Assembly (NCBI RefSeq): GCF_900107045.1
Contig: NZ_FNON01000005.1
Location: 124,001 to 188,000 of the forward strand
DNA length: 64,000 bases
Origin: Amycolatopsis xylanica
GTDB taxonomy: Bacteria > Actinomycetota > Actinomycetes > Mycobacteriales > Pseudonocardiaceae
Reading direction: 5' to 3'
Each line of letters begins with the position of its first letter. The stretch's first letter is position 1. Shown piece after piece: positions 17,211 through 26,201 of the stretch. The translations under genes were made by a program, and so were the position numbers. Under the pieces are notes generated by a model. That model had not been told where the DNA came from. It saw nothing but the letters and a program-made list of their open reading frames with translations, and made no database searches.

Positions 17211-18080
17211 TCAGGGCTGGGGGCCTACTTGGCCGACCGCCTTGGCGCCCAGTTTCACGCCGGCCCGTAGAACGTCCACAGTGGACGCTCCGGCGAGCCA
17301 GGCGCCGAGTACTCCGGCGTCGAAGGCGTCGCCCGCGCCCGTCGAGTCGACGCAGTCGGCGGGCTCGGACGGGACCGAGGTGATGCCGTCGGCGTCGACC
17401 CAGCTCGCGCCGTTGAGCCCGGCGGTCACCACGACCGCGCTGGCGACCCCGAGCAGTTCACGGGCCGCGGCCGGGTCGGCGGACCCGGTCAGCGCGACCA
17501 GTTCCTCGGTGTTCGGCATGAGCAGGTCGATGCCGCGCACGTCGTCGAGGAACCCGGCCGGGTCCTTCGTGAGGTGCGCCGCCGCCTGCGGGTCGACCGA
17601 GGTGGTCAGCCCGGCCGCCTTCGCGGCGGCGAGCGCGGCCAGCCCGGCTGGCCGCGACGAGGGGTCGAGCAGGACGTAGCCGGACAGGTGCAGGTGGCGG
17701 GCTCCGGCGAGGACCGCCGGGTCGATGTCGGCCGGTTCGAAGCGGGCGTTCGCGCCGCGGTCGGCGAGCATGCTGCGCTGGCCGTCGCCGTCGACGAGGC
17801 AGACCACGCAGCAGGTGGCCGCGTCCGGGTCGACGGTGAACGCGCACCGCACGCCCGCCGCTTCGAGCTCGGCGCGGATGAGCCTGCCGCCGGGGTCGTC
17901 GCCGATGCGGGCGATCAGCGTCGGCTCGACGCCGTACGCGCGCAGCCACAGCGCGGTGTTCGCGCCCGAGCCGCCGCCGGTGAACTCGATGCGCGCGCGG
18001 ACGTCGCCGCCGTGCGGGATCGGCCCGTGCGGCCGCGCGACCACGTCCAGACCGGCGTCGCCGACCACGATCACGCTCAT
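17211..18080 (-). CDS. psuK: PfkB-family kinase, probable pseudouridine kinase
   Basis: A 289-residue ribokinase-fold sugar kinase. The first glycine motif is GGGSGANTA, and the C-terminal PfkB signature DSTGAGDAFDAG contains the catalytic Asp. Its gene overlaps pseudouridine-5'-phosphate glycosidase by 4 bp, the standard pairing for pseudouridine catabolism: the kinase makes pseudouridine 5'-phosphate for the glycosidase. Fusions and pairs of this kind are well known; substrate assignment rests mainly on this pairing. A family C palindrome follows the stop. Confidence 0.85.
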   Translation of the reverse strand: MSVIVVGDAGLDVVARPHGPIPHGGDVRARIEFTGGGSGANTALWLRAYGVEPTLIARIGDDPGGRLIRAELEAAGVRCAFTVDPDAATCCVVCLVDGDGQRSMLADRGANARFEPADIDPAVLAGARHLHLSGYVLLDPSSRPAGLAALAAAKAAGLTTSVDPQAAAHLTKDPAGFLDDVRGIDLLMPNTEELVALTGSADPAAARELLGVASAVVVTAGLNGASWVDADGITSVPSEPADCVDSTGAGDAFDAGVLGAWLAGASTVDVLRAGVKLGAKAVGQVGPQP

Positions 18081-18991
18081 GACAGCGCCACCGCGACCTC
18101 GGAGGCGAGCTGGGCGTTGGACAACACGAGCGCCTCGTTGGCGTCGAGGCTCACGCCGTCGCTGGCGGTGTGGAAGTGCTCCAGCAGTGCGGGCGTGACG
18201 TCCTGGCCGTGGATGTTGTTGACCCGCAACAACTCCAGGCCCTCGGCGAGCAGCCGGTCGTGCAGCGCCAAGTCCATTTCGGACTCTTCGGGGATCGGAT
18301 TGGTCAGCAGCACCCCGGATTTCGCGAACGTCCGGTGCGCGGCGATCACCGCGGCCGCCTGCTTCGGGGTGTCGACCCGCCACGGGACCTCGTGGCCGGA
18401 CGAGCGGCGGTAGAAAGCCGGGAAGTGGTCGGTCCGGTAGCCGAGCACCGGCACGGAGTTGGTCTCCAGCACCTCGAGCGTGGCCGGGATGTCCAGCACC
18501 GACTTGACCCCGGACGCGACCACCACGACGCCGGCCGTGGCCAGCACGCCGAGGTCGGCCGAGACGTCCCAGGTCTGCGCCGCGTTGAGGTGCACCCCGC
18601 CGAGCCCGCCGGTGGCGAACACGCCGATCCCGGCGGCCGCCGCGAGCGAGGCGGTGCTCGCCACGGTCGTCGCACCGGACCGGCCGAGCCCGACGGCGGG
18701 GCCGAGGTCACGCAGCGAGAGCTTGTCGAGGTCCTCGCCGGGCGCGCAGACGCGCTCGAGTTCGGCGGCGGAGAGCCCGATCCGGGGAACGCCGTCGAGC
18801 ACCGCGATGGTCGCGGGCACCGCGCCCGCGTCGCGCACGAGCCGCTCCAGGCGGCGCGCGACGTCGAGGTTGCGGCCGGGCGGCAGGCCGTGGGACAGGA
18901 TCGTGCTCTCCAGCGCGACGACGGGGTCGCCGTCCTGCAGCGCGCCGGCCACCTCGTCGGTGAGAATCAGCTGGGGAGGTTTGCTAGCCAC
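18077..18991 (-). CDS. psuG: Pseudouridine-5'-phosphate glycosidase
   Basis: A 304-residue PsuG/IndA enzyme that reversibly breaks the C-C glycosidic bond of pseudouridine 5'-phosphate to uracil and ribose 5-phosphate. Characteristic stretches: ALESTILSHGLPPGRN near the N-terminus, FATGGLGGVH around 125-135, ASGVKSVLDIP, and LLTNPIPEE. Length is normal. GTG start at 18991, only 9 bp after the HD-domain gene stop, and a 4-bp overlap with the kinase. The operon salvages uracil and ribose from modified RNA nucleosides. Confidence 0.94.
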   Translation of the reverse strand: MASKPPQLILTDEVAGALQDGDPVVALESTILSHGLPPGRNLDVARRLERLVRDAGAVPATIAVLDGVPRIGLSAAELERVCAPGEDLDKLSLRDLGPAVGLGRSGATTVASTASLAAAAGIGVFATGGLGGVHLNAAQTWDVSADLGVLATAGVVVVASGVKSVLDIPATLEVLETNSVPVLGYRTDHFPAFYRRSSGHEVPWRVDTPKQAAAVIAAHRTFAKSGVLLTNPIPEESEMDLALHDRLLAEGLELLRVNNIHGQDVTPALLEHFHTASDGVSLDANEALVLSNAQLASEVAVALS

Positions 18992-19000
18992 GAGGGGACA

Positions 19001-19651
19001 TCATCCGAGATCGGTCGCGGGCCGTCGCCATCGGGTCAGCTCTCTTGTCAGGTTGGCCCGCGCCGCGGCGTCCCATTCGGCGCGCGCGGCCGGGCTCCGG
19101 AACAGCGGATCCTTGGCGAGCAGCTTCTCCAGCACCGCGGCCCGGCCCACCGTCCATGCCTGGTCGTCGACGTGCTTGAACTCCTCGCGGACGTCGCGCG
19201 CGTACTGGTCGTAGACGTCTTCGGAGGCTCCGAGGGTGGCGAGATCGGCGTCGAGCAGCGCGGTCGCACCCTGATCTTCCGCAGGCGCGTCGTGACTGAG
19301 CGTGGTCAGGATCAGCTCCTCGACCCGGGCGACGTGCCGCGCCACGAGGCCCGCCCGGGTGAGCCAGTCGCGGGCCCACTCGGCGCTGCGCCGCTCGTCG
19401 TCGCCGGGCTTGGCGTCGTAGATCACATCGTGCGCGCAGGCGGCGAGCGTGATCAGTGCTCTGTCCTCTGTGGAGAGTGCGCGCGCGAGCCGGTCGGCGT
19501 GCCGCGCGACGGAATGGGCGTGCGCGAGGTCGTGATAGCGGCGATGTGGCTCGTTGTAGCGGTTTTCCAGGTCCCGCGCGGCTTTCTCAGCGACCTCGAC
19601 TGAGCCGCCCAGCCGTTCGACGGCCTCGATCCATCGGCTTCGTACGCTCAA
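19001..19651 (-). CDS. HD-domain phosphohydrolase-like protein (COG4339 type)
   Basis: About 216 residues. The pattern RRYHDLAHA followed by CAHDVIYD gives the His and His-Asp ligands of the HD metal-dependent phosphohydrolase fold, with an additional helical C-terminus. Substrate unknown. I place the start at TTG 19651, which overlaps the stop of the upstream Spo0M-like gene (TTGA) and leaves no long overlap; earlier in-frame starts lie inside that gene. It is the second gene of a four-gene operon ending in pseudouridine breakdown. Confidence 0.78.
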   Translation of the reverse strand: MSVRSRWIEAVERLGGSVEVAEKAARDLENRYNEPHRRYHDLAHAHSVARHADRLARALSTEDRALITLAACAHDVIYDAKPGDDERRSAEWARDWLTRAGLVARHVARVEELILTTLSHDAPAEDQGATALLDADLATLGASEDVYDQYARDVREEFKHVDDQAWTVGRAAVLEKLLAKDPLFRSPAARAEWDAAARANLTRELTRWRRPATDLG

Positions 19652-20454
19652 TCGAAGATCCCGCGCGGCTTGGCCACCTCGTGGAGCCAGCCTTCGAGCT
19701 GGGCTTCCCACTTCACGCCGTCGAGGTTCGCGTGCGCGACCTTGAACATGCCCAGGAACTCCTGCCCGCGCCCGCCGAAGCCGCCCGACTTGCTCACCCG
19801 GACGCGCTTGGTCACCTCGAGCACCACCTGCGTCTCGTCCGCCGCAGACAGGAACGTCACCGCGAGCGCGTCGAACACCGGCGCGAACCGCTGCGACGGC
19901 GCGAAGCGGATCTCCTGGAAGAACGGCAGCTGCTGGCTGGCGCCGTTGATGCGGCCCTGCTCCAGCGTGGCGCCCCGGAAGGTGAAGCCGATCCGGCTCA
20001 GCGCGTCCAGGATCCGCTTCTGCGCGGGTAGCGGCTCGATGGCCGCCGCGTCGACGTCCTGCGGGTCGGCGACGGAGTTCGCCACGTCGAGCTGGGTCTG
20101 CAGGCCGACCGCGATCCCGGTCAGCGGCTTGCCGAAGACACTCGAGATCGGCGTCTCCCAGGGCAGCTGGATCTCGAACGGGACCCGGATCTGCTGTCCT
20201 GGCCCGACCTGCTCGCGGCCCGCCAGCTGCTGGCTGCCGAAAGTCAGGTCCGTGATCGACGGCGAGCGCTCACCCGGCACCTCGACACGGGCGATCAGGG
20301 TGACCGCCAGCCCGTTGATCTCCTGGTCGACCTCGCCGCCGAGCAGCACGACCTCGCCGCGCAGCGGCCCGCCGGGCACGACGGAACGGTCGAGCAGGCG
20401 GGCGTCGACGCGCGCGCCGCCGGAGCCGAAGCTCGCGAGCACCTTCTGGAACAT
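19648..20454 (-). CDS. spo0M: Spo0M-like sporulation-control/arrestin-fold protein
   Basis: A 268-residue SpoOM-family protein beginning MFQKVLASFGSGGARVD, typical of the family, with two beta-sandwich (arrestin-like) halves and a C-terminal GMFKVAHANLDG segment. In Bacillus, Spo0M influences sporulation and cell division; in actinobacteria its role is unsettled. It is the first gene of the operon with the HD protein, psuG and psuK, an association whose logic is not obvious. Good ATG start; the divergent neighbour is DUF3039. Confidence 0.88.
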   Translation of the reverse strand: MFQKVLASFGSGGARVDARLLDRSVVPGGPLRGEVVLLGGEVDQEINGLAVTLIARVEVPGERSPSITDLTFGSQQLAGREQVGPGQQIRVPFEIQLPWETPISSVFGKPLTGIAVGLQTQLDVANSVADPQDVDAAAIEPLPAQKRILDALSRIGFTFRGATLEQGRINGASQQLPFFQEIRFAPSQRFAPVFDALAVTFLSAADETQVVLEVTKRVRVSKSGGFGGRGQEFLGMFKVAHANLDGVKWEAQLEGWLHEVAKPRGIFD

Positions 20455-20506
20455 GGGGGAGATCCTGCCAGGTCGGGGCCGTCCACACGGGTCTTATCAT
20501 GGAAGG

Positions 20507-20749
20507 GTGAGCACTCAGACTCTGCCGAAGCAGGACACCCGCCCCGAGGGCACCGACAGCACCGACGACGACTCGCCGAAGATGTTCCACTACGTGCGCA
20601 AGAACAAGATCGCCGAGAGCGCGGTCATGGGCACGCACGTGGTGGCGCTGTGCGGCGAGGTCTTCCCGGTGACGAAGTCGGCCAAGCCGGGGTCGCCGGT
20701 CTGTCCGGCCTGCAAGAAGATCTATGACGGGCTCAAGAAGGGCGACTGA
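20507..20749 (+). CDS. DUF3039 zinc-ribbon-like small protein
   Basis: An 80-residue cytoplasmic protein with a disordered acidic N-terminus and a C-terminal metal-binding-like motif: ALCGEVF followed by PVCPACKKIY. The full sequence fits DUF3039, conserved across actinobacteria and without known function. The GTG at 20507 follows GGAAGG. Divergent from the Spo0M gene by 52 bp. Confidence 0.88.
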   Translation: MSTQTLPKQDTRPEGTDSTDDDSPKMFHYVRKNKIAESAVMGTHVVALCGEVFPVTKSAKPGSPVCPACKKIYDGLKKGD

Positions 20750-20782
20750 CAGCCGAGCACTGTCGGAAACCCGCCGTTAAGG

Positions 20783-20797
20783 TGAAAATCATTCACA
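20783..20797 (+). promoter_or_regulatory. Zur-like zinc box
   Basis: TGAAAATCATTCACA matches 13 of 15 positions of the actinobacterial Zur operator TGAAAATCATTTTCA as I know it. It lies 70 bp before the start of a secreted protein gene and just after the DUF3039 gene, a good position for a repressor site. No experimental or database check was possible. Confidence 0.5.
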
Positions 20798-20866
20798 TGG
20801 GGGCTGTCCGTTCCGGACGAGGCTGGTACCTCTAGGGCGCCATTTTCCTTCGGGACGGAGTCCTCC

Positions 20867-21703
20867 ATGCGAAAAACCGCCCTTGTCGCCGTACTCGCCG
20901 CCTTGCTGACAACGATGTCCCCCGCGCTGGCCGAGGCCGTCAACGGCTGGACGACCCTCGGTTCGGACCGGGCGAGGCCGCTCGACGAGAGCCAGGGCCT
21001 GGCCACCATCGTCCGCCCGTCGGGGACGACGATCCGCTACACCGGGATCGGCACCATCCCGGCCGACCTGAACTCGCAGGGCTGGAACCACGTCGGCGAC
21101 CCCGGCACCGCCAAGGGGTACTACGTCGAGCCGTACCAGCGCGACGACCGCGGCGCCAAGCTCTTCCGGGTGCAGGCCCCGGACGGCAGCTGGGCCAACT
21201 ACAAGCACAACCTGGAATCCTGGGAAGCCAACAACAACTCGTTCGCCGCCGTCTCGCCGGACGGCCAGTGGATGGTGGCGGGCGAATGGGGCACCATGGA
21301 CCGCCTGCTCGTGCACCCGATGCCGGGCATCCGCTTCACGAACCCGGCCGCGAACCTGCCGTACGCCTCGGCGATCCGGCTCGACCACCAGGTCCGCGAC
21401 ATCCAGGGCTGTGACTTCCAGACCGCCACGCGGCTGCTCTGCGCTTCGGACGACCCGGGCGGCACGCTCTTCGGCGTCACCAAGCCGCTGCTCCAGGTCG
21501 ACTTGTCCGCTTCGCTCAACGGCTCCGACGTGACCGGCCACGTGACCTCACTCGGCCAGCTCCCGCTGCAGAGCGGCTGCGGCGGCAACTTCGAGGTCGA
21601 GGGCATCGACTTCGACGAGCGTGACGGGACACTGCGCGTGATCGTCATGTCGCCGAGCATCTGCATCGCGTTCGACAGCAAGACCTGGCGTTTCGGCCAG
21701 TAG
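20867..21703 (+). CDS. Secreted protein of unknown function, possibly zinc-regulated
   Basis: A 278-residue protein with a clear Sec signal (MRKTALVAVLAALLTTMSPALA). The mature part is rich in Gly, Asp and aromatic residues and reads like a beta-propeller or beta-sandwich (repeating strand-turn pattern such as SPDGQWMVAGEWG). Four cysteines in the C-terminal half (GCDF, LLCAS, SGCGG, SICIA) suggest disulfides. I do not recognise a family. The Zur-like box upstream suggests expression under zinc limitation. Ribosome site GGGACGGAG precedes the ATG. Followed by a family B palindrome. Confidence 0.7.
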   Translation: MRKTALVAVLAALLTTMSPALAEAVNGWTTLGSDRARPLDESQGLATIVRPSGTTIRYTGIGTIPADLNSQGWNHVGDPGTAKGYYVEPYQRDDRGAKLFRVQAPDGSWANYKHNLESWEANNNSFAAVSPDGQWMVAGEWGTMDRLLVHPMPGIRFTNPAANLPYASAIRLDHQVRDIQGCDFQTATRLLCASDDPGGTLFGVTKPLLQVDLSASLNGSDVTGHVTSLGQLPLQSGCGGNFEVEGIDFDERDGTLRVIVMSPSICIAFDSKTWRFGQ

Positions 21704-21708
21704 GAGTG

Positions 21709-21765
21709 GGGATTTAGCGGGCTTTGTCCCGGGAAAAGCACCCGGGATAAAGCCCGCTAAATCCC
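21709..21765. repeat. Palindromic element family B, copy 2 (likely terminator)
   Basis: Arms of 25 bp beginning GGGATTTAGCGGGCTTTGTC (21709) pair with 21741-21765 with one G/T exception; the loop is AAAAGCA. The same loop sequence is present in copy 3 (48363-48427). It lies between the converging secreted-protein and RND genes. Confidence 0.85.
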
Positions 21766-21772
21766 GTCGGAC

Positions 21773-24700
21773 CTAGACGTTGGCGGGCTCGGGCTTGACG
21801 GGCTCCGGCTGCCGGGCACGGGCCGCCTTCTTGAGCGCGCGCCGCTCCTTGCGCAGTTCGACCGCCGTGTACAGCGTCGGCACCAGCACCAGGGTGAGCA
21901 GCGTCGAGCTGATCAGCCCGCCGATCACCACGATGGCGAGGGGCTGCCCGATGAACCCGCCCTGCCCGGTGATCCCGAGCCCCATCGGCAGCAGCGCGAA
22001 GATCGTGGCCGACGCGGTCATCAGGATCGGCCGCAGCCGGTGCCTGCCGCCCTCGACCACCGCGTCGGTCACGCTGTAGCCGTCCGACCGGTACTTGTTG
22101 ATCAGGTCGATCAGCACGATCGCGTTGGTCACCACGATGCCGACCAGCATCAGCATGCCGATCATCGCGGGCAGGCCGATCGCGGTGTTCGTCGCCCGCA
22201 GCAGCAGGAGCGCGCCGGTCGCCGCGAACGGGATGGACACCAGCAGCATCAGCGGCTGGATCAGGCTGCGGAACGTCGCCGCCATGATCAGGAACACGAT
22301 CGCGATCGCCGCCAGCAGCGCCAGCCCCAGGTTCACGAACGCCTCGGTCTGCTGCTGGGCGACCCCGCTGATCTTGGCCGACGCGCCGCCCGCCAGCTTC
22401 AGGTCCTTGAGCTTGGCCTCGATGTCCTTCGTGACCGCGCCCAGGTTGTCCGAGCCGTTCTTCGCGGTGACGCTCGTGCTCAGATCGGCGCCGGTCCGCT
22501 TGACCGTGCTCGGCCCGTCCACAGTGGACACCGTGGCGACCTGGTCCAGCCGGACCACGCCGGTCGCGGACGGCAGCGGCAGCGCCTTGATCGCGTCGAC
22601 CCCGGCGGGCGCGGTCCCGGTGCGCAGCACGATGTCCGTGCGCGTCCCGTCGATCGGCAGCTGGGTGACCACGCGGCCGCCGACGGCCTGCCCGGCGAGC
22701 TGGCCGATGGTCGCCGGTGTGAGCCCGGCGGCCGCCGCGGCGGCCTGGTCGACGTCGACCTTCAGCTGCGGCGAGCCCTTCGAAAGGTCGCTGGTGACCT
22801 CGGACAGGCCGTTGATCCCGGACAGCGCCTGCGCCACCTGGTCGGCGGCGGGCTTCAGCGTGGCCGCGTTCGGCGCGGTCACCAGCACGGAGACCGTGTC
22901 GGAGCTCGAAGCCTGCTGACCGAACTTGATCACGCCGGCGCCCGGCTTGCCGGAGAGCTGGCTCTTCAGCTTGTCCTGCAACGCCTTCTGGTCGGTGCCC
23001 TCGGCGATCGTCACGGTGAAGCTGGTGCCGCCGTCACCGCGGAACCCGAACACCGCGCCGGCGCCGTTGCCGCCGACGGTCATCTGGTAGCTCTTGACCT
23101 CGGGCGAGGCCGCGAGCGCCGTCTCGACGAGCTTTCCGGCTTCCTCACCGGCTTCCAGGCTGGTGCCCGGCGGCAGCTCCTGGGTCATCGACATCGTGGT
23201 GCCGCCGTTGTCACCGAGGAAATCCGTCTTCGCGCTGGCGGCGAGCCCGGCGGTCACCACGAAGATCACGATCGCGCTGAGCACCACGACCAGCCTGCGC
23301 TTGATGGCGAACCGCACCACCGGCACGTAAACCCGCTGCAGGGCGCCGTTGCGCTCCTTCTCCTCGGCTGCTTCCCTTGCCGCTTCGGCGTTCTCCGCGT
23401 CCAGGTTCTTGGGCGTCTTGAGGAACCAGTACGCCAGCACCGGCACGACGGTCAGCGAGACCAGCAGCGAAGCCAGCAGCGCGACGGTCACCGTGATCGA
23501 GAACGGCGAGAACAGCTCGCCGACGATGCCGCTCACGAACGCGATCGGCAGGAACACCGCGACCGTGGTCAGCGTGGACGCGGTCACCGCCGTGGCCACC
23601 TCGCGGACGCCGTTCAGCACGGCGTCCTGCTTGGCCTCGCCGTAGCCGAGATGGCGTTTGATGTTCTCCAGCACGACGATCGAGTCGTCGACCACCCGGC
23701 CGACCGCGATCGTCAGCGCGCCGAGGGTGAGCAGGTTGAGCGAGAGATCGCCGCTGTAGAGCGCGACCAGCGCGACCACCACCGACAGCGGGATGGACAC
23801 CGCGGTGACCAAAGTGGACCGCAGCGAGAACAGGAAGAGCAGGATCACGATCACCGCGAAGAGCAGGCCGAGCAGGCCTTCGGTGGTCAGGCCGCTGATC
23901 GCCTTCTCGACCTCGGGGCCCTGGTCGAACACGGTGCTGAACTGCACGCCGAGCTTCGTGCTCAGCTCGGGCAGCTTGTCCCGCACGGCCTTCGAGATCG
24001 CCACCGCGTTGCCGTCCGACGCCATGGTGACCGAGATGCCGAAGCTGGGCTTGCCGTTGGTGCGGGTGATCGACGTGGCCGTGGCGGTGCCCGCCTCGAC
24101 GGTCGCGATGTCGCCCAGCTTCACCGGCTTGGTCTTGCCTGCCAGGTAAGTGTTCTTGAGCGAGTCGACGGTCAGGTCGGAGCCGCCGATCTCGACGTTG
24201 AGCGTCTTGCCGTCCTGATCGACCGTGCCGGCCGGAATGGCCGCGCCCGCCCCCTGCAGCGTGCTGACCAGTGTCTGCGGATCGACGCCCGCGACCGCGA
24301 GCTTCGCGTAGTCCAGCGTGATGGTGACCTGCGGCTTCTGCGCCCCGGTGACCGTCGCGGCGCGGACGCCCTCGATCTTCTTGAACTCGGGGACGACCTC
24401 GTTGTTCAGCCGGTCGGCGAGCTGCTTCTGGTCGCCGTCGCCGCTGACCGCGAGCACCACGGTCGGGATGTCGTCGAAGCTGCCGGCCTGCACGGTCGGC
24501 GAGCTGTTGGCGGGCAGCCGGGTGCTGATCCGGTTCACCGCCTGCTGCATCTGGCCGACGGCGGCGTCGAGGTCCGTGCCGAACTGGTACTGGACCACCA
24601 CCGACGAGGTGCCCGCGCGGGACGTGGACGTGATCTCCTCGACGCCCTTGATCCCCTGCAGCGCGGCCTCGATGGGCTCGCTGACCTGCTTGTCGACCGC

Positions 24701-24874
24701 GTCCGGTGAAGCGCCGACGTACGGCGTGATGACGACGGCCGTCGGGAACTGGAGCGACGGGAAGAGCTGCTGCTTGATCCTCGGCATGACGAACGCGCCG
24801 AAGACCAGTACCAGGATGGCCAGCAGCCCGATCAGGCCTCGGTTGCGCAGGCTGAGCCGTGCCAGCACTGACAT
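21773..24874 (-). CDS. RND-family efflux transporter (HAE1/AcrB-like)
   Basis: A 1033-residue resistance-nodulation-division exporter. An N-terminal membrane helix is followed by a large extracytoplasmic porter loop, a central helix bundle containing GRVVDDSIVVLENI (the two acidic residues of the proton relay), a second loop and the C-terminal bundle. The length equals AcrB, though Gram-positive homologues such as SwrC work without an outer-membrane partner. No membrane-fusion protein gene is adjacent. Substrates unknown; drugs, lipids or surfactants are possible. ATG 24874 is chosen, with a purine-rich GAGGGGG upstream. Confidence 0.9.
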   Translation of the reverse strand: MSVLARLSLRNRGLIGLLAILVLVFGAFVMPRIKQQLFPSLQFPTAVVITPYVGASPDAVDKQVSEPIEAALQGIKGVEEITSTSRAGTSSVVVQYQFGTDLDAAVGQMQQAVNRISTRLPANSSPTVQAGSFDDIPTVVLAVSGDGDQKQLADRLNNEVVPEFKKIEGVRAATVTGAQKPQVTITLDYAKLAVAGVDPQTLVSTLQGAGAAIPAGTVDQDGKTLNVEIGGSDLTVDSLKNTYLAGKTKPVKLGDIATVEAGTATATSITRTNGKPSFGISVTMASDGNAVAISKAVRDKLPELSTKLGVQFSTVFDQGPEVEKAISGLTTEGLLGLLFAVIVILLFLFSLRSTLVTAVSIPLSVVVALVALYSGDLSLNLLTLGALTIAVGRVVDDSIVVLENIKRHLGYGEAKQDAVLNGVREVATAVTASTLTTVAVFLPIAFVSGIVGELFSPFSITVTVALLASLLVSLTVVPVLAYWFLKTPKNLDAENAEAAREAAEEKERNGALQRVYVPVVRFAIKRRLVVVLSAIVIFVVTAGLAASAKTDFLGDNGGTTMSMTQELPPGTSLEAGEEAGKLVETALAASPEVKSYQMTVGGNGAGAVFGFRGDGGTSFTVTIAEGTDQKALQDKLKSQLSGKPGAGVIKFGQQASSSDTVSVLVTAPNAATLKPAADQVAQALSGINGLSEVTSDLSKGSPQLKVDVDQAAAAAAGLTPATIGQLAGQAVGGRVVTQLPIDGTRTDIVLRTGTAPAGVDAIKALPLPSATGVVRLDQVATVSTVDGPSTVKRTGADLSTSVTAKNGSDNLGAVTKDIEAKLKDLKLAGGASAKISGVAQQQTEAFVNLGLALLAAIAIVFLIMAATFRSLIQPLMLLVSIPFAATGALLLLRATNTAIGLPAMIGMLMLVGIVVTNAIVLIDLINKYRSDGYSVTDAVVEGGRHRLRPILMTASATIFALLPMGLGITGQGGFIGQPLAIVVIGGLISSTLLTLVLVPTLYTAVELRKERRALKKAARARQPEPVKPEPANV

Positions 24875-24900
24875 GGTGGTGATCCCCCTCGGGAAACGGA

Positions 24901-24922
24901 AAAGCCCCTCGGTTCCGGGGCG
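24901..24922 (-). promoter_or_regulatory. Attenuator-like hairpin in the RND gene leader
   Basis: In the minus-strand transcript GCCCC and GGGGC pair around an 8-nt loop (24905-24922) and are followed by four U residues (24904-24901), 27 bp before the RND start codon. The stem is short, so termination would be partial at best. Confidence 0.3.
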
Positions 24923-25040
24923 AGCTGAGCTTGACACGGGGACGGCGGGAACAGCCTCACACCACGGGTGGAACCCCGGTACGACTTCAGGATGACTCCG
25001 CCGGACGGGTGACGGTGGACCCCGGGTGGAGTAGCGATCT

Positions 25041-26201
25041 TCAGCGCGTAGAACGCCCAGCTCGGGGCGAGGATTCGGGCTCGGGGGAGCCCGCTTCGGC
25101 GGGCTCGTCGGCCACCCGATCGTGGTTCGTGTTCGCTGAGGATTCCTCAGCTTCGACGTCCTCGCGCTTGGGCCGCCGCAGCGGCACGGTGGCCCGCTCC
25201 CACAGCTTGCCGTTGTCCTCGGACTTGAGCCGCTCGTTCGCGCGTTCCATCTCCAGCCGCCGCCACTTGCGACGCTGGCGCCGGGTCATCTTGGCGGGCC
25301 ACAGCTCCTGGATCGCGCTGTTGAAGTACGCGCCGGCGGTCACCGCCAGCCCGATGAAGAACATCAGCAGCAGGAACGCGATCGGCGCGGCCAGCGCGCC
25401 GTAGGTGTAACCCGTCTTGGTGATCTGCGACAGGTAGATCCGCAGCCCGATGCTCGCCAGCAGGAACAGGACCATCGCGAGCACCGCGCCGGGCAGGCCG
25501 CGGTGCCACGGCAGTTTGCGCGGCAGCGCGAGCTTGTAGAGCGTCGCGAGCGCCAGCGTGATCAGCACACCGAGCGCCGGGTAGTAGAGCGTGCCGACCC
25601 AGTCGCGGACCGTCGGCCGCCAGTCCGCCGGGAAGAACTCGGGGAGCAGGTCGGGGCCGATCGCCAGCAGCGGCAGGCCGACCGCGAGGATCACCAGTCC
25701 CGCCATGTAGAGCAGCAGCGCGAACAGCCGCTGCCAGACCTCGTTGCGGACGCCGTACTGGTCGTGCGCGACGGTGATCGCGTCGACGAACGACGACATC
25801 GCCGACGAACCCGCCCACAGCGAGATCACGAAGCCGACGGAGACGATCTCGCCCTTGCCGACCGTGAGGATGCTGTTGACCGTCGGCTCGATGATCTCCT
25901 GGACGGCGTTCGGGCTGAAGATCGTCTTCGAGAACCGGATGATCTGGTCGTGCACCGCGGTCACCACCGACGGGCCGAACCAGTCGCCGAGAAAGCCCAG
26001 GCTGCCGAGCAGTCCCAGCAGCAGCGGGGGGAGCGAGAGCGTCTGCCAGAAGGCGGCCTCGGCCGCCTCGGAGAAGATGTTGCCCTCCCAGGCTTTGTTG
26101 AGCGTGCGCTTGAGCAAGGTCAGCGGGGTTTTGCGGACCACCCTCACCTCGGGTGCCCGCTCGGCGCCGTCCTCCGGCGCGTCGTCCGCTGTCTCGGTCA
26201 T
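25041..26201 (-). CDS. YihY/BrkB-family inner membrane protein
   Basis: A 386-residue membrane protein of the YihY (formerly BrkB/RNase BN-like) family. Six or so hydrophobic helices occupy about residues 45-290; typical phrases are AFWQTLSLPPLLLGLLGSLG and the GALAAPIAFLLLMFFIGLAVTAGAYFN region. A basic, then acidic, cytoplasmic tail of about 90 residues follows (RRQRRKWRRLEMERANERLK). Function unsettled; homologues are not RNases. The ATG at 26201 is used; an upstream ATG/GTG five codons earlier is possible. Confidence 0.85.
   Translation of the reverse strand: MTETADDAPEDGAERAPEVRVVRKTPLTLLKRTLNKAWEGNIFSEAAEAAFWQTLSLPPLLLGLLGSLGFLGDWFGPSVVTAVHDQIIRFSKTIFSPNAVQEIIEPTVNSILTVGKGEIVSVGFVISLWAGSSAMSSFVDAITVAHDQYGVRNEVWQRLFALLLYMAGLVILAVGLPLLAIGPDLLPEFFPADWRPTVRDWVGTLYYPALGVLITLALATLYKLALPRKLPWHRGLPGAVLAMVLFLLASIGLRIYLSQITKTGYTYGALAAPIAFLLLMFFIGLAVTAGAYFNSAIQELWPAKMTRRQRRKWRRLEMERANERLKSEDNGKLWERATVPLRRPKREDVEAEESSANTNHDRVADEPAEAGSPEPESSPRAGRSTR

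Noticed and set aside
22040-24709. Long open frame (889 codons) antisense to the RND exporter
   Set aside because: Product is Arg/His/Asp/Gln-rich low-complexity sequence with no family resemblance; it is the usual shadow frame of a high-GC gene.
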